Position numbers and translations under genes: made by a program. Positions 21,890 to 34,836 of a stretch of DNA of 64,000 bases are shown here, in pieces. The stretch is from Cryptomeria japonica. Taxonomy: Eukaryota > Streptophyta > Pinopsida > Cupressales > Cupressaceae. Location: positions 691,868,083 to 691,932,082 of the forward strand of contig NC_081412.1 in NCBI RefSeq assembly GCF_030272615.1, read 5' to 3'. The first letter of the stretch is position 1, and the number at the start of each line of letters is the position of its first letter. The notes beneath the pieces were generated by a model, which saw only the letters and a program-made list of their open reading frames with translations, searched no databases and was not told the origin of the DNA.

Positions 21890-24441
21890 AGTCATTTTTC
21901 TATTAAGTCCCTATCTACTAGTGGTAAGTTCTAAGATATTTATTAACTCAAGTCTGAATTAAATGACCTGGAAAGCATTGCTGAGTATGATGAGATGGCA
22001 GACTCGATGAAGCTCTATAAGCGGTGATTAACCCAAAGGTTAGATCGGTGGGAATATAGCACTGGATTTTAACCTAATCAGATCTGATACTCTTCTGAAT
22101 ATCAGAATGTGCTCATCATGAAATCACTCCATACCCATAACCAGATTCTCAGGATTGACACGTCTTTCAGAGAGAGAAAATTAAAGAAGAAAAATTGTAT
22201 GAAAATTTTGTTGTCATTTTGATCACCATTATTTATATGATTATCAAAAAAACTATCACAATCAAATTCAGAAGTTCATACAAACAAACTATGAAGCTAC
22301 TAATTCAAAACTGTTTGCTGTTCACATCAAACTTCATTTCAAAGATCTGATTGTTTCCACTCATAAGTTTTTAATTTTTTTCCAAATAAATAATAATATA
22401 AGATTTACCCATCATCAAAAAAGTTAAAAAAAAGATGTCATGTTAGTCGATCAGAGAAATCTGTGAGACTCATATCAATGGCCGATGGCAAATGTCTCTT
22501 CTATGAATAAACTGAAAGACAAAATCTCTCTTATTTTCACGAAAGTGGGTTGAATTTAGAACAAAATATCTCTTAGAATATGAGAGTGTGAAATGGTGCC
22601 TTTTGAAGAAATTGACCTAAAAAAATGAAACGTGGCGAAGATCAAGTCAAAGCAGCAATGAAAATTGTACACGCATCCATGCCGACTGAACAATGTTAAC
22701 TTTTTTTATGTGTGAAATGTTTGCAGCAGCCACTTCAACATCACGCGTGCTTCTGGTGTAAAATCACAGAGCAGTTGGAGGTGATAGCAAGCTCCTACAA
22801 TGGCATTCATGCTTTCTTTTCATCAAATTCACTACTCAGATTGATAACAAAACAACATGTGCACATCAAATCATGATTCTTTGTGAATTCATACTTTTTT
22901 TCATCAAATTCGCTACTCTGATTGATAAAAAAGAACACGTGCAGATCAAATCATTGAAATCTATGTAGATTTAGCTTCTCATTATGACATTAAATCTTTA
23001 AGGAAAATGTTTTCTTTATAAATTTAGGAAATGTTTTATCCAAATGTTTTTGGTGGTTTATTTTAACATACATGAATTTTAGGGTCTGGGTTGTTGTTTT
23101 TAGGGTCAGCACTCTTGTTTTGCTCCTTTTAATATAAAAACATATGTGATTTTTTTAATAAAGGAATCAATATATGATGGAATTTGTGTAGCAAAGTCCT
23201 AACACACACCACTCTAACTTTGGTCACAAGAACTGTCTCTCCAATCGTGTGAGCATAAATCTAGAAGAATCAAATCTATGACCATGATCATTGTTTTAGT
23301 TTTCCAACAAGAAAATTACCTAATTATAGTCAAACTACAACATCATAACAAAAAGTTATGTCTAGTCCAACGAGATCAATGGCTCATAGTTTCGAGTCCC
23401 GAGCAGAAAGTTATGTCTAGTTGAAGTTAGGATAAATTTTCATATAGTTTTTTGAAAATTTCATAGTTTTTAGATTTTATTATGTAATAAACAAATGTGA
23501 CTATTGGGCTTCGATTCTCAAGAGGTCTCTATGACCCTTGGAATCTCATGAACTTCTATATGTTAGATTTTCGAATGAAATAGATTACTTTTTGGCTTGC
23601 TTCAATTCTATGATTTCTGGTTCTTGTAAACAGAATTTACAATACTGCAGGTTCTCACTCACGTGTTGTCATCCAAATCCATAATTCGGATCAACAACAC
23701 TAGGGAAATAATAGCTGGATTAGAGAAATGTTAGCATCCCATTTCTCTTTTAAATATTTAAAGTGTTTATCCATGGTGGTAATGTCATCATTCTCCACTC
23801 TTTCACCACATTAGTCTTTCTTTATTGCTCCCAACACTAGGAATTACATGCACTTGAGTGGCATGGAGATTCAATTTGTATTGAAGTACTTCGATACTCT
23901 TGGTTGAGTTATTGATACTTGATTTATTGAAATCCATCACCTAGGGTTCAAGCCTATTTTAATTTCACTCATTTCTTTCTCAACAACTTCCATTTTAGTG
24001 TCCTTCAAGATCTCTAGATTCATGGCTCTAGTTTCCTCCATCACATTCCAGTCTTCCATAAGTAAGGTTTTCAAATTGTTTTTGTTGATTTCAATAAAAA
24101 ACAACTTAAGGATTTTATGGTTTATATCAACCTCCTTACAGATTTCATTTGTCTTGTTAGTCATTATATGTTAATGACTAAGGTCATCACTTTTTAAGGA
24201 CAATACGAAACACAAGATATTGAAAGTATTATTAGGAGCAACAAGGAAAATCCCTTCCACCACTGGTATATCTTCTTCCATATTCAAATTATTGACCTTA
24301 AGCTATTTTGTACTTACCTGTATTGTCTTTGCTACATTCCCCTTTCCAATTTTTGGTCAATAGAGTTGGCACTCCAATTTTTTTCTTGAAAAATAACCCT
24401 AAATTGCATAGTGAGAAAGAACAAATGTACGAATAGTTAGA
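21890..24441. other. AT-rich repeat-derived sequence, no gene seen
   Basis: The first part (21897-23140) is a diverged copy of the sequence at 26901-27900, sharing CTATAAGCGGTGATTAACCC and GATCTGATACTCTTCTG. From about 23140 to 24440 I see only short frames, including a 75-residue Lys/Glu-rich minus frame at 23937-24164 without recognisable motifs. Confidence 0.45.
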
Positions 24442-25690
24442 TGTTGGAGTATTACATTAATAGTTATCTTTTAATATAGTTTTCAGAATTATTTAACTAA
24501 TAATTAGTTAATGGGTTAGTTGGGAAAATATATTCACTTAGATGGCTATATGGGAAAAAATAAGGCTTTGAAAAGTCATTGCTATGTAATATGAAATCAA
24601 TTAAGTAGTGTGATCCCAATTGAAATCAATAATATTTTACATCTACTATTTATCATGCATGAGTTTGCAATAGTTTATGATTTTTTTATATTTTATGCAC
24701 CACAAACTATAATTTTTCTGTGTGAATTTATAGGGTTTGAAAGGGAAATTACAAATTGTAGTATGAAATGATAAGGGAAATAAAGATAATTTTATAACAT
24801 TATATAAAATGTGCATTTTTTTTTGAAGAAACATTTTTTCATTAAATCATGACCACACAAATATCAAATGTTTTTTGTATTCTTGGGGACATCTATTCTA
24901 CACTTAGTGGGGTTTTCAAGACTCTTAGAGACTCACATGCAATATCTCATGGGTAGAGATTAAAATAGGTCCTACTGGAGGTTGGAGGAAATGAAGACAA
25001 GAGTACTTTTGTCATCTCAGGCTAGATTCTTTCTTAGGGATGATTCATTGCATGAGAATCATTTTTTCTATGTATGTCCCTTAGAGAGGGGGGTTTGGGA
25101 TCTCGATAATTCTTGTGACTGCATTTAATGTATTTAGATTTGATTGGGACTCTTTTGTACAACAAAAGAGGAATTTTTTGTACAACACTAGAGGAGATAT
25201 TTTAAATAGTGAAAGGAGATGTGGTCTATTGAAGGAGATTTGTTTTCCCATGAGCAAAATTCGGGAGAGATTTGAAACACTTGGAGGAGATGTGGACTTT
25301 TGGAAGAAACTTGTTCTCTCATTGTGCAAGGAGGTTCGAGCATTTTATGTTCTCTCATGGTATGTAGAGGTTTGTAGGTTCTATAGTCCAAATATTTGTT
25401 GATGGAGATAATTTAGTGTTTTTCTTGGGTGAGTGTGGAGGATTAGTGAAGGCAGTTTATCAAAGTCTCTAGAAGGGTTGTGTTCAACTCTTTCAATGTT
25501 CCACCTTTGTTTAGATTAATGTAATGAGGGAGGAATATTGGAGTATTACATTAGTAGTTATTTTTACAATAGTTTTAGGATAAATAAGTAATAATTAATT
25601 AGTAGGTTTGTTGAGGAGTTATATTCTTGTAGGTGATTATATAGTGGAAAATAAGAATTTAAAAATCCATTTCTTTTTATGTGAAATTGT
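24442..25690 (+). mobile_element. Possible TRIM-like small LTR element
   Basis: TGTTGGAGTATTACATTA at 24442 recurs as TATTGGAGTATTACATTA at 25536. The following ~150 bases are similar between the copies (AGTTATxTTT, AATAATTA, TAGGTTxGTTG). The second copy is preceded by the purine-rich AATGAGGGAGGAA. The ~0.93-kb interior has only short frames. LTR ends and TSD could not be fixed. Confidence 0.35.
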
Positions 25691-26569
25691 TAGCCCCAAT
25701 TTGCACTTGCAAAAATTTAAATTTTTTTGTCAAATTTCTTGAATTGGTGAGCTCCTAGTTAAAAGTATCGTCAATCATCTACAAATATTGAGTCTTTTTC
25801 TATCCCAAAGCCAAAAAATCTTTTGAAAATTTCAAACAAATACAAGCAACAAGTGTGAAGTAGATTCAACAACCTTTTCCAACTACTTTATGCTCTAAGA
25901 AGATTCAATTTGTCTTCTCCAACTCTCCATCCCAATGATGAATCATAAAGTATGATTCGAAATGTTGATGCAAAAAGAATATACATAGTCAAATCCAAAA
26001 GCTTTGAAATTCAATGTTGATTGAGAGTTTTCCAACAATGTATAGGCATCCATCAAAGCATGAAGCCATAAAGGAATTTTATCGGGTGTTGTAGTTACAA
26101 GCGCATTGCTAAAAATGCATGTAAATTGCAAAGGCATTCACATAGTGTGCACTATTTAAAAAGAATATCTCAAAGGTATGTGGTCTCATGGAATGCAATG
26201 ATTGCAAGACATACACAATGGATTTATCCACTTGTGAAACCCATTGCTAAGTAATATCGAGGGATAAATAAGACAATCTATTAGCCTTTTGTTAAGTTGG
26301 AAGCCTTTCATTTTTCTTATTCATTGATAGATTTTTCTTGTAGACCCTTTTGTTTAAAAAAAAAAATTATGATAAATAACTAACAATGAAAAAATGATTA
26401 AAATATTAATAGTAGATTAAAAAATAATTAAAAATCAAAATGATGTAAAAAAATATTTTTGATCTAATATACTTTAGGATCTTATATTCTTTCATCAATT
26501 ATTAATTTCATGAATAAATATTCTTTTATCAAAATCATAATAGATTGGTAGTTTCAATTCATGAAATTT
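25691..26569. other. No gene seen; upper part belongs to a dispersed repeat
   Basis: From about 26290 the sequence matches 21470-21770 (TTTCTTATTCATTGATAGAT, TCTTATATTCTTT). Before that I see no structure. Confidence 0.4.
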
Positions 26570-26803
26570 TTTCTACGGAGGCGAATGCTTTGGCAGCGAT
26601 GATCCCACCCATCCGACAGGACCAAAGAGCATAGTAGAAGGTAGAGACACCACCGCCATATCGCTCAGCAGTTTTGCAAACAGGATCGAACCAGCGACTT
26701 AAAGGAGAGGATTAAGGGCAGTGCTTTTGCAACCCTTTCTATCACCCAACAGGTAAGGGACCAAGGGGAGAGACCTTACTTTACCTTACCCTACCCAGGT
26801 CAG
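26570..26803 (-). mobile_element. Candidate tRNA-derived SINE
   Basis: About 230 GC-richer bases interrupt the AT-rich repeat relative to its partner copy near 21770-21800. The minus strand carries GGTTCGATCC, a perfect pol III B box, within GTCGCTGGTTCGATCCTG. About 35 bases upstream lies TTGCAAAAGCACTGCC, where an A box would be expected. The body after the B box is unrelated to tRNA. I could not define flanking duplications or a clear tail. Confidence 0.5.
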
Positions 26804-28570
26804 ACTTTTAAATTAAAAAATATCATCTTACCATATAAAACAATAATTAAAAAACACAAAATGTTATCCATCCATATACTATTTTTTGGTAAGTCGTTTT
26901 TCTATCAAGTCCCTATCGACTAGTGATAAGTTCTAAGATATTTTTTAACTCAAGTCTGAACTGATGTCCTCTGATATTTGCAGGAACGTATTAAAAAAAT
27001 GAGCTGAGTATGATGAGATGGCATAATCGATGAAGCTCTATAAGCGGTGATTAACCCAAGGTTGGTGGGGATTTTAACCTAATCAGATCTGATACTCTTC
27101 TGTAAATCATGAAAGGAGTCCATATCCATAACAAATTGCTTTAACTACGAAACCAGATTCTTTGGAAGAAGTTGACCTAAAAAGTAGAACGTGGCGAAGA
27201 TCTGTTAATGCCGACTGAACAGTGTTAATTTTATATGTAAGAAATGCTATTTCTATTTTGATATGGACTGAATGTCATGCTCTTTAATAGCCACGTTTCA
27301 CTGCACAATCACAGACCCATGTGAGGTGGTAGCACACTCCTTTCTTTGCATCAAATTCAGTACCCAGATTAATAATAATAATAATAACAATGAACATGTG
27401 CACATCAAATCATAATTATTTCTAAATTCAAGCCCATTGAAATCTAAGTAGATTTAGCTTCTTAAGATGACATGAAATCTTTAAACTACGTGGAAGAAAT
27501 ATGGGGAGAGTTCCATCACAAGTGTTATTGATGTGTGTATGAAACCTGTTTTTCTTTTTTATTAATACAGAAATCAATATTTGCTTGGATTCGTAAGGTG
27601 AACTTTTAAGATATATCATTATAACCTCTATTTGTATAAGCTTTCTTCCACTTATGTGGGGTCAAATTTTTACTTGTGTTTTATAAATTCAAGTAGGTTT
27701 ATTTTCTAAAATGAAATTAAATCTTTAAACAAAATATTTTTATTACACATGTAATAAATTTGGGGAGAGCTCTATCATAAATGCTTTTTTTAGTAGTTTA
27801 CTTTATAATTGCATGTTCTAAAGTAAATGAAACTAATATATTTATTTATTTCAAATCAAGGAATCAATTCATCATGGAATTCATGAACCAAAGTTCTAAT
27901 ATGAACCATTAGTACAACTAAGTTGACCTAATGGTGGACAACTTATTCTTGAAAGAGAGATCATAAGTTCAAATCATGCAGTGGGTATTTTATGTACACC
28001 TCATTTGTAATATGGCTAGGTGCCTCTTGCATGGAGTATGAGGTAGTATCATACACTATAAGCCATCTGCAAACCCTGCTTGGTACTATGGATTATAAAA
28101 GGATCCATTTCCATTTTCACTCATGTGAGGATAAATCTAGCACAAATGAACCTATGACCATCATAAGTGTATTCCAACAACTTTGTTGTTTTAATATTTC
28201 TATTTTTTTAACTAAAACACAATGCTTAAATTATTGGAAATATCATTTATTATAATTGTAGGCACCAAAAATTAACCCTTTTTATGTGTCAATAATTTTC
28301 AATAATTAAATAGTTTTTAATTATTTAACTGACTTACTAATTTTCCCCTTTCTGTAATATCAATTAAATAATTTTATTATTTAGTTCATTGATCATTTTT
28401 CTATAATTAATTAATTAATCTCTTTTATATTTCTCTACCCCCTTTATAATTAAATAATTTTAATTGTTTGATTATCTAACTATTCTTCTATAGTTGAATA
28501 AACAAAATCAATTTATTCTTCTATTCCCCTTCTTTTCTCTCAACCAAGTAAATAGATGAGTATTTATATT
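26804..28570. other. AT-rich sequence with dispersed-repeat homology, no gene seen
   Basis: 26804-27600 continues the repeat shared with 21810-23140. After that the sequence is TTAATTATT-rich (28250-28500), without coding or structural signals. Confidence 0.45.
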
Positions 28571-30105
28571 TATTGAACACACCATAGGATTGAGGGAGGG
28601 GGGGGGCGAGGTGGGGGTTGAACCAATCCAAACATTAAAATAACTTATTTATACTTTTAAACTTCAAATCATAATTAACTCATTTCTTTAATGAAGAAAC
28701 ATGGACCCATAAAGCACAATACACACAAGAACACCAAATTTAGGTGGAAAACCCAAGAGGAGAAAAACCATGGAGAGAATCATAGTCACTATAAGAATAG
28801 CTTGATTACAATGTTTTAGGCTCAAGGCCAGGGAAACCCACTGCACCTGATTAGACTTGCAAAACTAAGGTGCATGACCTTGGCGCAAGATATAAGGGAC
28901 TTCCAATATTGCGATGCACAATTTCAAGGCAAGATATAGAGATTGCACAAGATGCCAAAGAACTTACGGTCTTCTCACAGGTATAGGAAAATGATAAATT
29001 GAAATGAAAAAGATCTCTTAATTATGAAATTGTCCTTGAATAACTATGCCAAGCGAACGATATCATGGCAAACGTATATCTCACTTCATTCACTGTCTCA
29101 AAACACTGTCACACTGAAGATATAATCACCAAAGCTCATCACAAACTAAAAAGTCACACACTTATGCTTCTTCACATACACTTGCATATCATTCACATCT
29201 AATTCACATCAATTAACAAACCAATTCATACACCCGCACTTCCATTTATACAATAAATTTCATTGAAACCCTCAATTAAGTTGGCCACAAACAAAATATA
29301 CATGAATTACATAAAGTCGGCCATCTGGACCAAAACACACAATGTGGTCCATTCTAGGAGATAAAGAGGACCCAAATACATCACAACACATCTTTTTAGA
29401 TCAATTCTAATGAGCCATACACACTAGTGCATCCTCCAAAGTCAGCATCCAATGCAATGTGTAGAAAAATAATTAAGCATGTTAACTAGTTGACCCAAAA
29501 AAAAATACCCAATACAAATTACTCAATGCAGATCTCCACACACCATACTAAGACCCACATCAATATTCTTACTCAAGCTCCAATGTATATCTAGACCAAA
29601 AGAGTATGATCCAAGTAAAATAAATCAACTGAGTTGGGTAGAGACCAACATAACTGACAATGTCCAAAACAGAACAACATATCTTGATTTGCCAATGAAA
29701 ACAACACTAGAAATCTAAAATAGAACATTGTCCAAACCATATGAACATGTCCTCTGAGCTATAAAACTTGAACCAAAACAACAAATCAATGCATAGCAGT
29801 CTCTGGACCAGTCCTCATAGACAACCTTACTGTTAGCAAGCTACCACAACTAACTCCATCATTTGAGTAGCTAAGGACCTGAAAACATGATAGCGCATTA
29901 TCCACTAGACAACATAAAAATATTTGAACACTCAATTTTGGATCATATACTACATCAACACAACTAAACAACTCTTACTTCTTCTTAACTTTTGTTACCT
30001 CAACACACAATAATAGACAATGTCATTAGTGATAACACCAGGCAAGTTTGACGTGAACACCAAACAAGTTTGACCTCAACAAAAACACAACTCAAGTTTC
30101 CAACA
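28571..30105 (-). repeat. LTR A of the minus-strand copia array
   Basis: The minus strand starts TGTTGGAAACTTGAG (30105 down) and ends GGTGTGTTCAATA; the normal CA end has become TA. Near the lower end there is a G run on the plus strand (about 28598-28609), typical of the copia CCCCC-rich LTR end. It matches LTR B from about 29510 upward. Confidence 0.6.
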
Positions 30106-30345
30106 ATATCTCCTTTTGTCATTGATGGCAACACTTGTACCACCAACCATCAATAAACTCTTTCCAGACATCCTCGCTGTCTCAAATCTATACTTTAGAT
30201 TTTGCATCTTGACTTGCTTGGTCTTCTCATCTCTTTCAAAAATGTTGTTCAACTTATCCCAAATTTTCTTTGTACTATTGCATTCATTGATCTCAAAAAA
30301 AATTTAGTCACTCATACTACTAACAAGTATATTTTGGCGACAATG
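30106..30345 (-). pseudogene. Copia gag fragment, second part, fused to the pre-LTR region
   Basis: The minus strand encodes KIWDKLNNIFERDEKTKQ followed by VKMQNLKYRFETARM, the plant copia gag pattern (W-x-x-L...Y-E-x-D...K-x-Q-x-L-x-x-x-F-E). A few residues later the sequence runs straight into the degenerate purine tract (AAAAGGAGAT on minus) and LTR A. The rest of gag and all of pol have been deleted. Confidence 0.6.
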
Positions 30346-30353
30346 CAACAAAC

Positions 30354-31606
30354 TGAGATGGGGGAGGGGGGTGAATTAGTTTTCTATCAAACTCTACACA
30401 ACTCAAACTTATATTCAAATTAGATAATAAACAATAAAAACATAAATCAGCACCACATCAATAACACACATAACACCAATAAGATAATACCCTATTAGGA
30501 GTAAGTGTAAATATTACTATGGGGAATGCACATGCATTCAAGCACAATGCCTAGATCTCACTATTCAAATCACAAAACAAGAAGGGATACAACCTTGAGG
30601 AAGTCTCACTGCCTTACAAAAGCATTTGGATTACATTTGAAGGATCATGAATTGATGAAATGGCATCTCCTCATGCCTGGTTACAATTTCGATTAAGCAC
30701 ATATACTCAAACTTTGCTCTTCCACACTTCTTCACACTTATCCTATGCTACTAAAAGATTAAGTTAATATTCACACATTTTAGATACCAGGCAAATACAT
30801 TTGCAACATGTATTTATACAAATCATCAACCTATATTTCAAGGTTGGCTAAATTCTCAACACAAATTACAAAACAATAACCTCACCTGCTACAAAAATAA
30901 ATGCGGACCAAAACAATGTCAACTAAGACATAGTTTTGACCTAAACCAATACCGCAACCAAGAAAAAACACCAATAATTATGTCTCAATCATCTGCAACA
31001 TGCTACAATCATCATGGATGTTGCATAACACGAAAACCACCATCAGATCAAGAAAATGATCAACAACGCACACAATGATCAATGCATACCATCAACATGT
31101 ATAGAACATGATCTAGAAACATCCAAAATAAATGTAAATCACCACAAAAACAACCACAACATCACCACTTACTAGAATCTTCATCATCATTATACCGAAC
31201 CTCAAGAACACATGTTGAACTGACTGTCAAACTGAAAGATTCACTTGCAGATATCCAAATCATGAACCATCTCAATTGAAAACACATCTGAATGTCCCAA
31301 AAAATTTGCAAAATCTACAAACCAAGATATTTCAATTTCGGCGCAATACGGAGCACAATCCAGAATACCAAAAAACATGAACAACTGAATAACCAATAAT
31401 AATATCAGTTCACACAACTTTATCAAATAATTATGAAGACCACTGAAACTTCTACTGAATCAAATAGAGATAAGTATCTCTAAACCCATAAAACCACAAC
31501 AACTCATCTATAAGACACTGACCAAACCAACTCATCCAATCTGACTGCAACACTAGAATACATAGAAGAATATGTTGGCATCAATGACAACACATCATTC
31601 CAACAA
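30354..31606 (-). mobile_element. Solo LTR inserted in the copia gag
   Basis: The minus strand starts TGTTGGAATGATGTG...TTGTCATTGATGCC, an LTR-like start, and ends with a C-rich CACCCCCCTCCCCC tract. Gag coding pattern is found on both sides (30345 down, 31607 up). CAACAAACT occurs at both borders (30346-30354 and 31601-31609), so the exact TSD frame is ambiguous. The interior is LTR-like without coding potential. Confidence 0.45.
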
Positions 31607-31833
31607 ACTTCTCAGCAATATCCAATAGTATATTGCTTTCCTTGGCATTATTTTCATGATTCTTGATCTCATCCATAGTAGTAGGACCACCATTCAAAGC
31701 AGTATAGCATGATTTGATAATGTCCCATTATTGCAAGCGACCAAAATTTCAAATAATATTCCATTTGTGACTTCCGAGAAGAATTATTTGTGCTATCAAA
31801 CTTTGGTTCCTTCAAATAAATCTCCTGTGCCAT
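31607..31833 (-). pseudogene. Copia gag N-terminus
   Basis: The minus ATG at 31833 begins MAQEIYLKEPKFDSTNNSS, the usual start of plant copia gag (LKEPKFDGxNY...W). It lies about 50 bases after the primer site. It breaks at the nested LTR, and the second gag part is at 30106-30345. Confidence 0.6.
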
Positions 31834-31879
31834 CCTGAACCTTTCTCAAGTGGGTAAGCTTCACTAAGAGGAACCTTTC

Positions 31880-31890
31880 TCTAATACCAT
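31880..31890 (-). other. Primer-binding site of the minus-strand copia relic
   Basis: The minus strand reads TGGTATTAGAG immediately after LTR B. This is the initiator-Met-tRNA type site with C changed to T. Confidence 0.55.
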
Positions 31891-31891
31891 T

Positions 31892-32526
31892 TGTTGAACA
31901 CACTACTAGACTAAAAGGGGGGGGTAAAATTACTTAATGCAGATCTACACATGCCATAGTAAGACCCATATCAACATTCTAACTCAACCTCCAATGCATA
32001 TGTATATTAAAAGAATATTATTTGAGAAGATAAATCACTTGAGTGAGCCAAAGACCAACACAACTAATAGCATCAAGAACACAAAACAACATATCTTCAC
32101 TTGCTAATCAAACTAACACTAGAAATATGAACTAGAACATTGCACGAACCATATGAACATGTCCTCCAAGCTATGATGCTTGAACCAACACAGTGGAGAA
32201 ATGTAAAACATTCCTTGGACTATTCCTGACAGACAACCTTACTATCAACAAATCACCACAACTAACTCCATCATCTGAGCAATTGAGGACCTAAAAACAT
32301 GATAGTATAGCATCCACTAGATAACATAACAACATGTGAACATTGATTTCTAGATCATATACTACATCCACACAATTTAACAATGCCAACTTCTTTTTCA
32401 CTTCTTTTACCTTAATGCATAATCACAGACAAAATAGACCATGTCATCAATGACAACACTAGGAAAGTTTTATATCAACACAAAATAAGTTTTGCATCAA
32501 TGACAATGCAACTCAAGTTTCCAACA
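31892..32526 (-). repeat. LTR B of the minus-strand copia array (internally deleted)
   Basis: The minus strand starts TGTTGGAAACTTG at 32526 and ends GTGTGTTCAACA at 31892. Compared with LTR A it lacks the ~0.9 kb corresponding to 28620-29510. Confidence 0.6.
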
Positions 32527-32560
32527 ATCTCCCCCTTTGTCATTGGTGGCAACACTTGTA
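32527..32560 (-). other. Polypurine tract next to LTR B
   Basis: The minus strand reads AATGACAAAGGGGGAGAT directly before the LTR start, the standard copia arrangement. Confidence 0.6.
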
Positions 32561-32672
32561 CTATCAACCAACAATAAACTCTCTCTAGTTGTATCTCTCT
32601 CCCCCTTTGACATCAAGGAAAAAGGGTGTAATATTGCAAACAATGACTCTCCATACTGACTTTTGTAATAGT

Positions 32673-32674
<2 letters not shown>

Positions 32675-32721
<47 letters not shown>
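32675..32721. repeat. (CT)n microsatellite
   Basis: About 23 uninterrupted CT units followed by a C run. Confidence 0.95.
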
Positions 32722-32723
<2 letters not shown>

Positions 32724-32969
32724 CCTTCTAGGTATAACTCTAATAACTGGCACACTTCCTCTAACAAGGATATCTTTCTTTTGCAACCATTTTCTTACAA
32801 CCAAGAAACCACAACCTCCATTGTACCCCCCCAGAGAAACCATGCATCAACCCAAGAGACAAAAGATGATTTTGGAATCTGCCCATGGAAAGATGCACAA
32901 CCCATATGCATCTAGTTTGAAGGAGGTGCAATAATCACTAATTTTCACTAGAGATACTCAAAGGTATCA

Positions 32970-33600
32970 TTCGCTAACTTGCCTTGGTAAAGATTTCTAA
33001 AATCTGATCCTTTGTAGGCACATATTCCAATTTGACTTCTCTACAACCTTATCGCTTAAGAAATGACATCATGTATAAATGTCTTTAGTCCTTGATTGAA
33101 TTATGATATTCTTTAAAACATTAATTGCACTTGTATTGTCACACATAATAGGGATTAAATCATCATACATCACCTTGATATCTCTTAGAGTTTGCTTCAT
33201 CTATATGAACTGATTGTAACAAGATGTTGTTGTAATATATTCTTCTTAAATTTTGTAGATCATGACATTTAATCTTGGTTTTTTTTCCAACCAAGAGACC
33301 AATCTATTTCCCAAGACAAATGTACCACCACTTGCACTTCTTCTATCACCATCACGTCTAGCTCAATCAACATCTGTGTATTCTTTCAAAGTGAAATCAC
33401 TATTCTTCTTGTACCAAAAACCAAAAATTAGAGTCCCTTTCAAATATCTAAATATCATTTCGCTACTTGATCAGGAGATTCATTTCAATTAGCTTGATAT
33501 AGATGGAAACCAAACAGATAGCATGCATAACATTCAATCTTGAATTAGTCAATTACAATGCTCTTCACTTTGAACTGACTTTTGCACCAAATATTCCTGA
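32970..33600 (-). pseudogene. Copia RNase H region
   Basis: Minus-strand frames include RRSASGGTFVLGNRLVSWL and, further down, CDNTSAINVLKN and SRTKDIYT. These match copia RNase H (DADWAG...S-T-S-G-x-x-F-x-L-G...VSW, then CDN-x-S-A-I and RTKHIE). Several stops and frameshifts are present. It sits just upstream of the purine tract and LTR B, as expected for the end of pol. Confidence 0.65.
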
Positions 33601-33639
33601 ATATAATTCAGATCCACTTCACCTCAATTTAGTCACATT

Positions 33640-34116
33640 CCATATCACAAATAATACAACTGTGCATCTATCTATACGAGATCATTCATTAAAACCCTCA
33701 ACTAGGTCAAACACAAATAAAATATACAATATTATATAAATTAGGTCACCCAAACCAATAATACCAAATATGGTCCACTCTAGGAGATTAGGGGGAGTCA
33801 AACACATCACACAACATCCTTTTAAAATGATTCCATTGAACCACAAACATTAACACATCCTCCAAAGTTGACATCAAATGAAATGTGTAGATAAACAATA
33901 CAACACATTAATCAATCAACTCAAAAAAATCCTCTAATACAAAATACACATTGCGGATCTACACATGCCATAGTGAGACCCATATCACCATCCAAACTCA
34001 ACCTCCAATGCATATACAAACTAAAAGAGCATGATCCAAATAAGATACACCACCTTTATCAACCAAAGAGCAAACCAACAAATAACAAAGAACACAAAAC
34101 AACATAAATTCACTTG
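33640..34116 (-). repeat. LTR C/D, lower half
   Basis: Aligns with LTR A (29240-29640) and LTR B (31930-32110). It stops at 34116 within TTCACTTG. The remaining half begins at 57825, across the 34117-57819 insertion. Confidence 0.6.
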
Positions 34117-34836
34117 TGTTGGTTAATAGCTTTGTCCCTTTCTTGAAATTGTAATATTTGTTTTCACTAAATAGTAATATGACTTTTGTACGCCCCTTAA
34201 TGAAAGGACACAAATAAACCAACAGTTGGGTGAACTAATCAAAATCCATCCTCTGCATTAGAGGGCAGCTCCTCATATGATTTGCAATGAATTCTAAACA
34301 GTAAATCTTTGAAATGAGGATGCTTTTAACCAGAAAGAACAGAAAGGCTTTAGCATTCATCCATCAACACAAAGGAATGCCATCAACATAAAACAAAGAG
34401 AATATTCTTAAGATTAAATAAGAGCTCACAAACTCTATTTCTCACACATGTTCGTTTCATAAATTTCGAGCAACGCAAATACAAAGCAGTATTGATTCTG
34501 ATTGATACTCTCTCATGCCTCATAGGGCAAGGGGGATCAACACAACTCAATCCACAATGAATTTGATAACGATTAATAATAACAATGAATTCTAAAAACA
34601 TAGAATTAACTGATAAGAAGAATGATATCATGCACATAGCCGATTCCTAAGAAAGCACCAATCTTTAAACACAAAGATTCAAAGACTGTACACCATAATC
34701 ATTTAATTCATAAATCAGTCATTCTAGTTCCAAGGAATTCAAAACATAAACAGATATTGTTTGTTGCTCGAAAAATCACAGTTTTTCAGACCTTTCTAGA
34801 GTCTCAAAAACATAGTTATATAGCCACAACCTGGCC

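Larger units (their letters stand above)
19962..21890. repeat. AT-rich tandem duplication, unit 2 (holds the LINE insertion)
   Basis: Second copy of 18785-19961, interrupted at 20297-21281. Unit 1 shows the empty site: TTATAACATTTAGATCTAAT around 19155-19175. Past 21283 the match to unit 1 continues for several hundred bases. Sequence after 21890 is shared with 26900-27550 instead. Confidence 0.6.
28571..34116 (-). mobile_element. Decayed minus-strand copia array with shared LTRs (left portion)
   Basis: In minus orientation the order is: a partial LTR (continuing at 57825-58333), RNase H, purine tract, an LTR, primer site, gag, purine tract, an LTR. The middle LTR has a purine tract on one side and a primer site on the other, so it serves two adjacent, deleted interiors. 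This LTR-interior-LTR-interior-LTR order is what unequal recombination between LTRs produces. The rightmost LTR is split by the element at 34117-57819. No flanking TSD for the whole array is visible. Confidence 0.6.

Noticed and set aside
26660-26700. A functional tRNA gene around the GGTTCGATCC box
   Set aside because: No acceptor or anticodon stem pairing could be drawn; the block fits a SINE better.
32585-32915. Frames with Ser-Leu or Arg-Glu runs
   Set aside because: Translation of the (CT)n microsatellite and copia pre-LTR sequence.
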